Below, piece after piece: positions 1-9,700 of a stretch of 64,000 nucleotides of DNA. The notes below the pieces were generated by a model. The model was not told the origin of the DNA, did no database searches, and worked only from the letters and a program-made list of their open reading frames with translations. The stretch is from Lysobacterales bacterium (GTDB lineage Bacteria; Pseudomonadota; Gammaproteobacteria; Xanthomonadales; SZUA-5), in the NCBI GenBank assembly GCA_022844135.1, contig JALHMG010000009.1:23695-87694 (forward strand). The letters are read 5' to 3'. Position 1 is the stretch's first letter; every line of letters starts with the position of its first letter. A program made the translations under genes and the position numbers.

Positions 1-1779
1 GGTGACTCCGCGCGCGACGTGGGTGGCGGCGGACAGGCGCAGCGGGCGCATGCCTTCTTTGAGCGCCGCTTCGGAGAACTTGGACATCTCGACGCTCGGG
101 TGAATCATCGAGCGCAGCGTGGGTGTGACGCGGAACATCTCGTAGATGCCGGTGCGGCCCAGAAAGCCGGTTTTGCGGCACTCCAGGCAGCCGACGGGTT
201 TGCCGATTTTCGCTGGCATTTCCACGCGCCAAGGATGCGTGAGCGCTTTCCACTTGGTCTCGTCAGGCGCGGCGTTGACGCTTTTGCAATGCGGACAGAG
301 CGTGCGCACCAGACGCTGCGCCATGATGCCGACGATGGTGCCCTGCAGCAGGTAGTAGGGCGCGCCCAGGTCCATCAGGCGCTGCAGGGCGCTCGGCGCG
401 TCGTTGGTGTGCAGCGTGGATAGCACCAGGTGACCGGTGAGCGAAGCTTGAATCGCCATCTGCGCGGTTTCGAGATCGCGGATTTCGCCGACCATGATGA
501 TGTCCGGATCCTGCCGCAGCAGTGTGCGCACGCCCTCGGCGAAACCCAGATCGATCTGGTGATGCACCTGCATCTGATTGAACTCGGGCGACACCATTTC
601 GATCGGGTCTTCCACCGTGCACACGTTCATATCCGGCGTCGCCAGACGCTTGAGCGTCGAGTACAGCGTGGTGGTCTTGCCCGATCCGGTGGGACCGGTG
701 ACCAGCACGATGCCGTGCGGCACGCTGATCATCTCCTCCCAGAGTTTGCCTTCGCGCTCAGAGAAGCCGAGCTGCGAGAATTCCTTGACCACGATATCCG
801 GGTCGAAGATGCGCATCACGACCTTCTCGCCGAAAGCGGTCGGCATCGTCGACAAACGCATTTCCACTTCGCGTCCGGACGGCGAACGCGCCTTCAGCCG
901 GCCATCCTGCGGGCGGCGCTTCTCAGCCAGATCCATGCGCCCCAGCACTTTGATGCGGCTGGTCACCGCAACCATCACCGGCGTCGGCAACTCGAAGGTC
1001 TTGTGCATCACGCCATCGATGCGAAAACGCACATTCGACATCTCGCGCCGCGGTTCCAGATGGATATCGCTGGCCCGCTGTTCGAAGGCGTATTGCAGCA
1101 ACCAGTCGACGATTTGCACGATGTGCTGATCGTCCGCGCCAAGCTGCGCGCTCTTGCCAAGCTCCAGCAGCTGCTCGAAATTGATGATGCGACTGGAGAC
1201 ATCTTTACCCTCCTTACCTTCTTTCGCTTTGCGCACGCTGCGCGTGACGCCATAAAACTCCATCAAAAAGCGCGACACATCGAGCGGATTGGCTACAACG
1301 CGCTGGATGTCTTTGCGCAAAATGCGCGACAGATCGTGAATCCAGCCATCGACGAAGGGCTCGCTGGTCGCCAGCACCACTTCATCCGCAGTGACCGCCA
1401 CGGGGAGGATCTTGTAGCGCTGCGCGTACGCCTGACCGATGACATCCGTGACCTCGGTCATCTTGATCTTCATCGGATCGATTTTCAGGTACGGCAGCCC
1501 GGCCTGCTCCGCGAGCCATTCGGTCAGCAGTTCCAGGGTCAGCGTTTTGCCGGCTTGTTTGGCGTGCTTGGGTTTGAGATTGGCAACGACGACCAGTGGA
1601 TTGAGGTCCAGCCGCCCCTGTGCCGAACGCGCGTCGACCAACACCCGCTCACTGTCCGCGCGGCTCAGCATGCCGTCCTCGACCAGCGCCGCGACCACTT
1701 GCGACAGCAGCAGTTTGTGATTCGCCGTAAAGCGCGGCGCTTCAGTTTCCGTGATCGGCACGCGCAATGCTTTGCTCAT
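1..1779 (-). CDS. GspE/PilB-family secretion or type IV pilus ATPase, 3' end cut by the window
   Basis: This is a hexameric traffic ATPase that powers type II secretion or type IV pilus assembly from the cytoplasmic side. The 593 visible codons start at an ATG (MSKALRVPITE) and stay open through position 1. An N-terminal GspE/PilB-type domain comes first. A Walker A motif GPTGSGKTTTLY has its lysine near residue 368. Downstream are VEDPIE and LSTLHTNDAP (Walker B and His-box region), then paired cysteines CPHC (about residue 493) and CLEC (about 530) that form the zinc site typical of GspE/PilB. Little appears to be missing, because the family is usually 560-600 residues. No other gsp or pil gene is adjacent, so the choice between GspE and PilB is open. 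The family call is strong. Confidence 0.9.
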   Translation of the reverse strand, partial: MSKALRVPITETEAPRFTANHKLLLSQVVAALVEDGMLSRADSERVLVDARSAQGRLDLNPLVVVANLKPKHAKQAGKTLTLELLTEWLAEQAGLPYLKIDPMKIKMTEVTDVIGQAYAQRYKILPVAVTADEVVLATSEPFVDGWIHDLSRILRKDIQRVVANPLDVSRFLMEFYGVTRSVRKAKEGKEGKDVSSRIINFEQLLELGKSAQLGADDQHIVQIVDWLLQYAFEQRASDIHLEPRREMSNVRFRIDGVMHKTFELPTPVMVAVTSRIKVLGRMDLAEKRRPQDGRLKARSPSGREVEMRLSTMPTAFGEKVVMRIFDPDIVVKEFSQLGFSEREGKLWEEMISVPHGIVLVTGPTGSGKTTTLYSTLKRLATPDMNVCTVEDPIEMVSPEFNQMQVHHQIDLGFAEGVRTLLRQDPDIIMVGEIRDLETAQMAIQASLTGHLVLSTLHTNDAPSALQRLMDLGAPYYLLQGTIVGIMAQRLVRTLCPHCKSVNAAPDETKWKALTHPWRVEMPAKIGKPVGCLECRKTGFLGRTGIYEMFRVTPTLRSMIHPSVEMSKFSEAALKEGMRPLRLSAATHVARGVT

Positions 1780-1868
1780 CGGACCACTCGCGTCGGGTTG
1801 GGGCGCTTATGGTAGGGGATGCGCGCGCCGGAGAGGTGATCGACAGTCGGGGTTTGCGCAGCAGTTCG

Positions 1869-4800
1869 CTATGCCAGGCGCTTGCTGCGCACCTGGCTCG
1901 GTGGAATGCCATAGCGCGTCTTGAATGCGCGGGTGAAGCTCGACAGGCTGTCGAAGCCGCTGGCGTACGCGATCTCCGAGATGTTGCCGGCGGCTTCTTC
2001 GAGCAGGCGGTGTCCATGCGCCAGGCGCGCGTCGCGCAAATAGTCGCTCGGACTTTGCCCAAGCAGTTCCTTGCATTTGCGGAATAGCTGCGTGCGATCG
2101 GCGTGCATACACTTTGCGAGCGCCTCAATGCCGAATTCCGCCTCATGCAGGTTGGCCGCGATATGCTGGTCCAGGCGCTGCTGCCAGCGCGCGTCGGGCG
2201 TGTCGATCGGCTCGACCGGGACCGCCGACGCGGCGGCTGCGAGGCGATACTGCAGACGCCGCGTGTGGGCGACGATCGCCTCACAGCGCGCAAGCAGTTC
2301 GCTCGAATCGAAGGGTTTCGCAAGATAGTCGTTGGCGCCGGCGTTGAGGCCAGCGACCGCATGCTCGCTGCCAACTTTGGCTGTCAGCAGCAAGATACCG
2401 ATCGCGTTGGTGTCGGGGTGAGATCGTAGGCGCCGGGTCAACTCGACGCCGTCGCAGCCGGCCATCATCACGTCGCTGACGATCAGATCCGGGAGTTCGT
2501 CGCGGGCCAGTTGCCACGCGGCGCTACCGTCCGCGGCCTCGATCACCTCGAAGCGATCGCTGAGCAGTTCGCGCACGCGCCGGCGCAAATCGTCGTGATC
2601 GTCGACAACGAGCACGCGCTCGCGTGTGCGCTCCTCGCGCTGTGGGTCGCGCCAGGGCGCGACGTTGTGCTCTTGCTCTGGTACGCGGATCCGCGGTCCG
2701 CTGCTTTGCTCTTGCTCCGCACCCGGCGCCTCGCCATCCGCACCATGCGGACCATGGGTCCGCGTACCAATGCTTTGCTCTTGCTCCGCACCCGGCGCCT
2801 TGCCATCCGCACCCTGCGGACCATGGGTCCGCGTACCAATGCTTTGCTCTTGCTCTGGTACGCGGACCCATGGTCCGCTGCTTTGCTCTTGCTCCGCACC
2901 CGGCGCCTTGCCATCCGCACCCTGCGGACCATGGGTCCGCGTACCAATGCTTTGCTCTTGCTCTGGTACGCGGACCCGCGGTCCGCTGCTTTGCTCTTGC
3001 TCCGCACCCGGCGCCTTGCCATCCGCACCCTGCGGACCATGGGTCCGCGTACCAATGCTTTGCTCTTGCTCTGGTACGCGGACCCGCGGTCCGCTGCTTT
3101 GCTCTTGCTCCGCACCCGGCGCCTTGCCATCCGCACCCTGCGGACCATGGGTCCGCGTACCAAGAAGCGTCGCGCCATGGCGCGACCCACGGGTCGTCGT
3201 TGAATCCATCGGCAGGCGCAATACGAACGTGCTTCCGACGCCGAGCGTGCTCATCGCCGACACTTCCCCACCATGCGCCAGCGCGATCTCGCGCACTAGC
3301 GACAGGCCGATGCCATAGCCGCTGGCATGCTCGCTGCCGTCGGTCTGGAAGAAGCGATCGAACACATGCGGGAGCGCGTCGGGCGCGATGCCACGGCCCT
3401 GGTCGCGCACTGCGATCGTCCACGCCGTATCCTCGCGCGCAAGGGCGATTTCGATCGCCGTGCCGCGCGGCGAATACTTGGCGGCGTTGCCAATCAAATT
3501 CGATAACGCGCGCTCGATGTGCAGCGGATCGATGCGCGCCGGCGCGTTGGCGATGCCGCCCGGATCGACACTCAAGGATTGCCCGTAGCGCGCCGCCAAC
3601 GGCGCATTCTCCGCCGCCACGTGCTCGATCAGCGGCAGCAGATCGTGCGCGACGACGTTCAATCGCAGCTGACCTTGTTCGAGGCGATTCACATCCAGCA
3701 GTTCGACAATCAGATCCAGGACGCGCCGTGCGTTGCGCTGCGCCAATTGCAACTGCCCACGCACGCGTTCCGAGAGCCGCTCGCGCGCATCGCGCAGCAG
3801 GTCGTCGATCGGCCCCAGCACCAGTGTCAACGGTGTGCGGAATTCATGGCCGACGTTGACGAAGAAGCGAGTTTTGAGGCGATCGACGGCGAGCAGGCGT
3901 TCCGCCTGTTCGGCAAGTTGCAGATTCTTGTCGTGCAATTCCGTCGTGCGCGCGGCAACGGTGGCCTCAAGTTCTGTTTGGCGCATCAGCATTTGCCGTT
4001 GCCGACGACGAGCGCCGAGCCGGGCCGCCAGCGCCAGCGCAGAGCCGGCGACGAGCGCGTACAACGCCAGCGCCCACCACTGCCGATACCAGGGCGGCGG
4101 AACCGAGAACGTCAGCAGTTCTGCTTGCGAAACCCGTCCCCAAGCATCTCTGCCCTCCACTTGGAATGCGTAACGGCCGGGCGAGAGATCGGCAAATTCG
4201 AACTCGCTACGCGATGACCACGGCGAAAACTCATCGCTGAATCCGGCCAGGCGAAAGCGCAGCGCATTTCCCTCCCGCCGTTGCATGGCCGGCAGCGCAA
4301 ACTCGATTCGTACGCGCGAAAATGGAGATGCCTGCCAACGCTTCAACGGCAACGGCTCGCGAGTTCGATCGTCCCAGAGGCCAGTCAGAATCGGCGCGAC
4401 CTGGGGAAGGTTACGGCGCTGCGCTGCCAGATCGATGCGCGCGACGCCATCGTATTTCAGCACCCACAGGATGTTCCCTTCGCGTTGGAAGTAGCGAACC
4501 AACATTTTCGGGTCGAGCGCCGCCAGCGGCGTCGCGTCCCAGCGGAAGGTTTTGCCCTCGCGCCAGGCAACGCCCAGATGCGTAGGGCTCTGCATCCAGA
4601 GATTGCCTTCGTCGTCTTCCACCAGCTCGTCGATCGGACCGGACCGCATATGCACAGGCAACTCCGCAGCAGGTACAAAACGACCACCCGTGGACAACCG
4701 GTAGACGCCATCGCGCGTTCCCGCCCACAATGCATTCGGCCCTCGCCGCAAGAAGAATTGCCCAGCAGGCAGGCCGGTATCGGTCACCCACTCCGGTGCC

Positions 4801-6278
4801 AGCCATTGGCCATCGGGTCCTTTGCGCATCCGCGAGAGCTGGCCATTGTCGCGATGCATCCACAGCTCGTCGCTGCTCGCTTCGACCACATCGGTGAGCG
4901 CGTGTAGCGGCAAAGGCAGGGGCGTAAACGTGACCCCATCGGCACCGGCAGCTACCGCAGCGAGCTTGCCGCCGATCTGCGTATACATGAGGTAGCGGTT
5001 CAGCCGGGAAGGCGACAGATGGCCCGCGCCTGCAATCAGCAGCGGAGCGCTTTCCAGATCGGAGAACTCGCGAAAGTCCGAGCCCATGGTGTAGAGGCGC
5101 GGGCCACGCACCATGACATAACCCACCTGCAGGTCGCCGGCGGGTTGGTACGGCCGGAACTGCGCCGGATCGACGCTGGTGTCGAGCGCCAGCATCCGGA
5201 ACTGCGAGCTGATGAAAATGCGGTCGCGCCAGCGCTCAAGGCTATTGACCCGTGCACTGCCGAACTCGGGCCCGTAAAAAGTGGTCGCGCTGGCTTGATC
5301 GATGCGCGTGATGGTATTGGTCTGCGTGACCCAAAGACCGCCCTGCCGATCTTCGGCGATGTCGATGACCGCGGTTTCGCGAAGTCCGGCCTTCTCGCCG
5401 AGGTGCTGGAGCGTTCGCCCGTCGGCATCGACGATGGTCACCGGACCGCGCTGGAAGCCGAGCGCATAACGCCCGCCGCTGATCGCCTGAAAGGCGCTGG
5501 GCAACTGACGTCGCCGCAAATCCTCTCCGTCGGCCCAGACACGGGTTCCTCGACCGCCAGCGAGCAAACTGGCGCGACCGCCGAGCTGCATCGCAAGAAA
5601 CCGCCCATCCTCAAGCGGGTGGATACCGACCATCAGTTTCTGTTCGATATCTTCGATAGGCGCCAGAACGTCGAATACGGGTGGCCCGCTTTCGCTGACT
5701 TTGAAGATGCCTTTACCGGACAGATACAGAACCAGCGTATTGCGATGCGACACCCAGCCGTTGGCGGGCGCCAACAATTCGACGACCGGCTCGGCCGTGT
5801 CGTCGGGGACGAACAGCAGCTTGGTCTGCGCCACGAACCAGATGCCGTGGCGCACATCGTCGTAGTTCTGCCCAAACACTTTGTTGAATTCGCGCATCGC
5901 CGGGGGCAGGCGCTCTTGCAGCGAATGCCAGCGGTAGCCGCCGTCCGGTCGCGGGACGAAGCAGCCGATTTCTCCCGGGTACCCGCCGCAGAACTCGCCC
6001 TTCGGAGTGCGCACCATGCGCAGGAAGCCCGTATTGCCGAGCGGATGTTCGTACAGGCGCCAGCGTGCGCCGTCGAAGATCGCCAGGCCCTTGGTGTTGG
6101 CCACTGCGATGCGCCCGTCGTCGAGCGGCAGAACGTTACTGGAGCCCGGATGGCCGCCGAAGCTTGCAGGCCGATGGACTTCGATGGCGGGCCACCCCAA
6201 CTCGCCGCCGACTGACGGTGGCGATCCGATCGACAGCAAGAAGGCTGCGGCTAACGCCCAATACACGCTCGACGTCAT
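1869..6278 (-). CDS. Hybrid two-component protein: beta-propeller sensor, histidine kinase, receiver, AraC-type HTH
   Basis: This is a one-protein phosphorelay of the HTCS type. Of its 1469 residues, 1-25 form a signal peptide. Residues ~40-640 are a periplasmic two-component propeller and ~655-728 a Y_Y_Y domain. A membrane span follows at ~732-755. A coiled coil and HisKA then carry the phospho-histidine in GHEFRTPL (H811). The HATPase has GYGIGLSLV. Residues ~1037-1207 are a low-complexity repeat tract. The receiver has phospho-acceptor D1269 in LIVSDVMM and the lysine motif LAKPFD. The last ~105 residues are an AraC HTH pair. The periplasmic sensor and cytoplasmic DNA-binding end imply direct ligand-to-transcription signalling. 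Such proteins often control polysaccharide or peptide uptake, but the ligand here is unknown. The repeat tract between kinase and receiver is highly unusual. The secreted CSLREA gene upstream on the same strand is a plausible partner. Confidence 0.93.
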   Translation of the reverse strand: MTSSVYWALAAAFLLSIGSPPSVGGELGWPAIEVHRPASFGGHPGSSNVLPLDDGRIAVANTKGLAIFDGARWRLYEHPLGNTGFLRMVRTPKGEFCGGYPGEIGCFVPRPDGGYRWHSLQERLPPAMREFNKVFGQNYDDVRHGIWFVAQTKLLFVPDDTAEPVVELLAPANGWVSHRNTLVLYLSGKGIFKVSESGPPVFDVLAPIEDIEQKLMVGIHPLEDGRFLAMQLGGRASLLAGGRGTRVWADGEDLRRRQLPSAFQAISGGRYALGFQRGPVTIVDADGRTLQHLGEKAGLRETAVIDIAEDRQGGLWVTQTNTITRIDQASATTFYGPEFGSARVNSLERWRDRIFISSQFRMLALDTSVDPAQFRPYQPAGDLQVGYVMVRGPRLYTMGSDFREFSDLESAPLLIAGAGHLSPSRLNRYLMYTQIGGKLAAVAAGADGVTFTPLPLPLHALTDVVEASSDELWMHRDNGQLSRMRKGPDGQWLAPEWVTDTGLPAGQFFLRRGPNALWAGTRDGVYRLSTGGRFVPAAELPVHMRSGPIDELVEDDEGNLWMQSPTHLGVAWREGKTFRWDATPLAALDPKMLVRYFQREGNILWVLKYDGVARIDLAAQRRNLPQVAPILTGLWDDRTREPLPLKRWQASPFSRVRIEFALPAMQRREGNALRFRLAGFSDEFSPWSSRSEFEFADLSPGRYAFQVEGRDAWGRVSQAELLTFSVPPPWYRQWWALALYALVAGSALALAARLGARRRQRQMLMRQTELEATVAARTTELHDKNLQLAEQAERLLAVDRLKTRFFVNVGHEFRTPLTLVLGPIDDLLRDARERLSERVRGQLQLAQRNARRVLDLIVELLDVNRLEQGQLRLNVVAHDLLPLIEHVAAENAPLAARYGQSLSVDPGGIANAPARIDPLHIERALSNLIGNAAKYSPRGTAIEIALAREDTAWTIAVRDQGRGIAPDALPHVFDRFFQTDGSEHASGYGIGLSLVREIALAHGGEVSAMSTLGVGSTFVLRLPMDSTTTRGSRHGATLLGTRTHGPQGADGKAPGAEQEQSSGPRVRVPEQEQSIGTRTHGPQGADGKAPGAEQEQSSGPRVRVPEQEQSIGTRTHGPQGADGKAPGAEQEQSSGPWVRVPEQEQSIGTRTHGPQGADGKAPGAEQEQSIGTRTHGPHGADGEAPGAEQEQSSGPRIRVPEQEHNVAPWRDPQREERTRERVLVVDDHDDLRRRVRELLSDRFEVIEAADGSAAWQLARDELPDLIVSDVMMAGCDGVELTRRLRSHPDTNAIGILLLTAKVGSEHAVAGLNAGANDYLAKPFDSSELLARCEAIVAHTRRLQYRLAAAASAVPVEPIDTPDARWQQRLDQHIAANLHEAEFGIEALAKCMHADRTQLFRKCKELLGQSPSDYLRDARLAHGHRLLEEAAGNISEIAYASGFDSLSSFTRAFKTRYGIPPSQVRSKRLA
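2664..3163. repeat. In-frame palindromic tandem repeat block inside the hybrid kinase gene
   Basis: Two modules alternate on the plus strand. Module A is about 69 bp and ends in GGACCATGGGTCCGCGTACC. Module B is about 39 bp and carries the reverse complement, GGTACGCGGACCCATGGTCC or a close variant. Both modules begin with TGCTTTGCTCTTGCTC. The order is B A A B A B A B A, giving a composite A+B period of 108 bp or exactly 36 codons, so the kinase frame is kept. The encoded peptide alternates a GTRTHGPQGADGKAPGAEQE unit with a GPRVRVPEQEQS unit. A and B ends can pair as hairpins. The copies are almost identical, which implies recent expansion or homogenisation. Confidence 0.9.
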
Positions 6279-6368
6279 GGTGCGCGATTCCTCATCAGCG
6301 AGACCGACGGGGCGCGGGCGTTTGAAAGCCCGTCGCGATTATTCGCGTTGCTGCAGGATGTGTCCGAC

Positions 6369-6761
6369 TCAACATCGCAACGTCTCCAAACACGCCTCCA
6401 TCATCCGCTTCAAACGCCGCGCAGTTGTCGGCATCGCCGTGCGCCAGAGTTTAGGGCCGAGCTGGATCAGCGATTGGCTACGATCGATGTCGGCCAGCCA
6501 TAACGTAGGTCGGTGCGGATCGGCGTGGGGCGCATGATCGACGACGACCAGATCTGCCACCAGCCGTTGACCGGCGGCGCGGACAATCACGCGCGCCTCC
6601 GGCCAATGTTGCACGAACCACTCGCGCAGATAGTCGCTCAACTCCGCGTCGAGCCCCACGAGCGCAATTCGCGGCGGCAGGCGTGCGGCGCCGCGAATCG
6701 TCACGGAGCTAACCACGGCATGCCCGAAACAGCCCTCGTTGGCCTCCAGCACACGTTTCAC
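6369..6761 (-). CDS. Small receiver-like protein of unknown function
   Basis: This 130-residue protein is not assigned to a named family. It has an alternating beta/alpha pattern that resembles a degenerate response-regulator receiver: a first strand at PRIALVGLD, then an ADLVVVDHAP strand near where a phospho-acceptor would sit. It lacks the usual acidic pair and conserved lysine. The GTG start at 6761 overlaps the stop of the upstream CSLREA gene by 4 bp (GTGA), which suggests translational coupling. The hybrid kinase gene begins 90 bp further along the same strand. A later start within the first 20 residues is possible. Confidence that it is a real gene is moderate, and the function is unknown. 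Confidence 0.55.
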   Translation of the reverse strand: MKRVLEANEGCFGHAVVSSVTIRGAARLPPRIALVGLDAELSDYLREWFVQHWPEARVIVRAAGQRLVADLVVVDHAPHADPHRPTLWLADIDRSQSLIQLGPKLWRTAMPTTARRLKRMMEACLETLRC

Positions 6762-9700
6762 TCGAAGCCATTGGCGAACACGGCATCCACGCGCGGCGCC
6801 ACCAGGCAGTTGGAGAACTCGCTGGTCGATCCATCCGGCGCGGTGGCGGTTGCCGTGATGAAGCCGGCGATGGGTTGGGTGGTGATGGTGGCGGAGAAGT
6901 TCTCGCTATTGCTCGCGAAGGACCGGATCACGGAGCCCAGGTAGGTGTCGCCGTGTCGCCCGTTTGACGGACCGCTGGCATCGGTGCAGAAGCTGCTGCG
7001 ATAAAAAGCCAGGCGGTACTGTACCGGCACGACGATGCCGGTGGGCACATCCAGCACGCCGTTGATCGTCGTGCTGATTCCCACAGCCATACCGTCGCTC
7101 AGCACGGGTGTGTTCTGGCCGTCGTTGGGACCGGTGTCGATGTCGTTGACGTCGTTCGGCGTGATGCCGTCTGGGCCGTTGCCGTTGCTCAGGTCGATCG
7201 CGGTGCTGCCGTTGTTTTGAATGAACAAATTGGCATACAGTTGATTGAAGTCGGCGTTCGAGCCTCGGACCAGCACCGCCGTGTTGCTGAAGAAAAACCG
7301 ATTCCTCAGTTCCGATTCGCCGCCGATGTCGACCCCGCTGACATCAAACAACTCGATGTCCGTGGTGTTAATTGCGACTTGACTGAAGTCCGGTGCGCGC
7401 CCGAACAGGTTAGTGCTCACCGTACTGCCGGTAGCCAAGTCGCGAATCAACAGCCCTGTGCTGTAGTTGCCGACGACGTTGCGATCTGCCAGCGACGGAC
7501 CGCCGAAGGTCAGCGGATCGCGCGCCACCACCCCAACGGCACCACTGATGCTATTCCCGTCGGCACTGAAACCGAGCCAACTGCCGCGGATTCGCATCGG
7601 GCCTGGGCAGGTCGCTCCATCGCCACGAACGATGGTCGCAATGCTGCCGCCATTCAATGCCAGCCCGCGAAGATCGACCAGGTCGCTGGTGCAAGAACGC
7701 AGCGCCGCGGCCTGCGTTCCGGCGCGAATCTCGATCTTGATCACCGCGTCCGATCGGTCGGTATCGGCATTCGGCACGGCACCGATCTGGGTGTAACCAT
7801 CGATGCTCAGTCCTTGGGTGATTTGCGGCAGAGAGGCGACCAAACCAATGACATGCGGCCCATCGCCCGGGATTGCAAAGCGAATCGCGTCGACCCCGGC
7901 TTGCGCATTCGCCAAGGTGATCGCTTCGCGTAACGTGCAGGTGTTGCCGTCGCCGGTGGCATCGCATCCGCCATTGACCGAGAAGCTGTCGCTGGCCGAA
8001 TCGACCGCGATTCCCGGCGGTGGGTCAGTGGCGGTGATGCAGGCGCTGATCTCGCTGGTGCCGTCGGTGGTGGTGGCAGTGGCTGTAATCGTGGTAAAGA
8101 CGCTGAGATCGAGATCGGTCAGCACTTGCGTGTCGAAACGATCACCGCTCAAAGGCTGCGTGTCCAGCAATTGCTCGCCAGGGCCGTGGCCCGAACTGTG
8201 GCAACTGGTGCTGGCATAAATGGCCAACGTGAATTGGGGGGCGATCGTATCCAGTTCGCCGACCACACGCAGTCCGTTGTCGGTGCGCTCGGCCAAAGTC
8301 AGCACAGGAAAGTTCTGCAGGTTGTTCGGGCCGATGTCGGTATCGCCAGGATCGTTCGGCGTCACGCCGTCGGCGCCGAGATCGACGGCGAGCTGCGCAT
8401 GATTCGAGAACGTGTTGCTTCCGAAGAGATTCCCCAGCTCGGCGCCGCTCGCCACGCTGATGGCCCGCGGCAGAAAGCGAAATGCATTGGGCGCGAGCGT
8501 TCCAAGGAAGACCGTATCCGTCGCGGCCGTAATGGAAGCGCCTGTCCCCGATCCCAAGGGCACCGTTCCGGTTCGGTCTGCGCCGAACAAATTGTTGTCC
8601 ACCAGGCTTCCACTTGCGGCCGGGGCCAGCGTAATGCCAACCAAGGTGGCGACGATGACATTGCGATCGGCCGGCGTATTGCCCCCGACGCGGAGCGGGC
8701 CGCCGTTCGCCAGCAAGCTGGCGTTGTTCGTTGCGCCTGTGACGCCGTCGGCTGCGACGCCGAAAAAGTTGCCGACGATCTCTGAAGCTGAGGGCGAGCA
8801 TTTTTCGATTCCGACGCTGAAGCGCGTAATCGACAGTCCACGAACGACGGTGGGCGCGCACAGCCGCAATCCGCGCGTACCGATTGGTGTGCCGAATCCA
8901 TCGATGCGGATGCGGATGACGGCGTTACTGACGACCGGATCGGTGTTGGGTGTGGCACCCGATTGGGTGTAGCCATCGATGGTCACGGCACGCGAAATAT
9001 CGGGTAACTGCGAGGTCGGCGATATAAGGATTTCGCTGGTTCCGCTGAGCGGTGGAATCGCAAAATGGATGCGCTGGAAGCTACCGCTGGGGGCAGCGTT
9101 CGAGACGGTGATCGCGTCGCGCAGCGAGCAATGCGCGGCGTTGCAGACGCCATCTGCGGTATCGCTGGTGGTGTTGACGACCAGCGGTGGCGGATCGAGC
9201 GGAAAACACGCTGAGAACTCGCTGGTGCCAACACCGGCGCGTGTTGCCGTCATTGTGATCACGGTGCCCGGTGGCAGCGGGTCGGTGGTGCTTTGCGTGT
9301 AGCTGAACGATTCGGCTGTCGATGAGAAATTGCGTGTGGTCTGCCCGAGAATGCGCTCGCCTTCACCGTGGCCGCTGGGGTGGCAGACCGAACCCGCATA
9401 GGTGGTCAATTTGTACGCCAACGAGCCAGGATGACCAACGTCCAGGGTGCCCGTCAGCGCGACACCGCCAGTGACGCGTTGCACACCGCCGATCAGCGGA
9501 AAGTTTTGCAGAGCGTTGGCTCCGGAATCGACATCATTGGGATCGTTCAGTGTCACGCCGTCGTTATTCAGATCGATGCCGAGGTCTCTGCTCTGACTGA
9601 TGCGGTTGTTGGCGAAATCCACATTGTCTGATTCAGACGTTACGTTGATTCCAATCACTGCGTTTCTTATCGTATTCGGCGCTGTGTTTCCAATCGACAG

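Noticed and set aside
430..1815. Plus-strand open frame opposite the GspE/PilB ATPase
   Set aside because: The minus strand encodes a complete ATPase with Walker and zinc motifs over the same bases, and the plus frame has no recognisable domain.
2664..3163. CRISPR array
   Set aside because: Repeats are 39 and 69 bp with no unique spacers, lie inside a coding frame and have no cas genes nearby.
2511..3423. Repetitive arginine- and alanine-rich frames in the kinase repeat block, on both strands
   Set aside because: They are translations of the 108-bp DNA repeat in other frames, while the hybrid kinase frame runs straight through.
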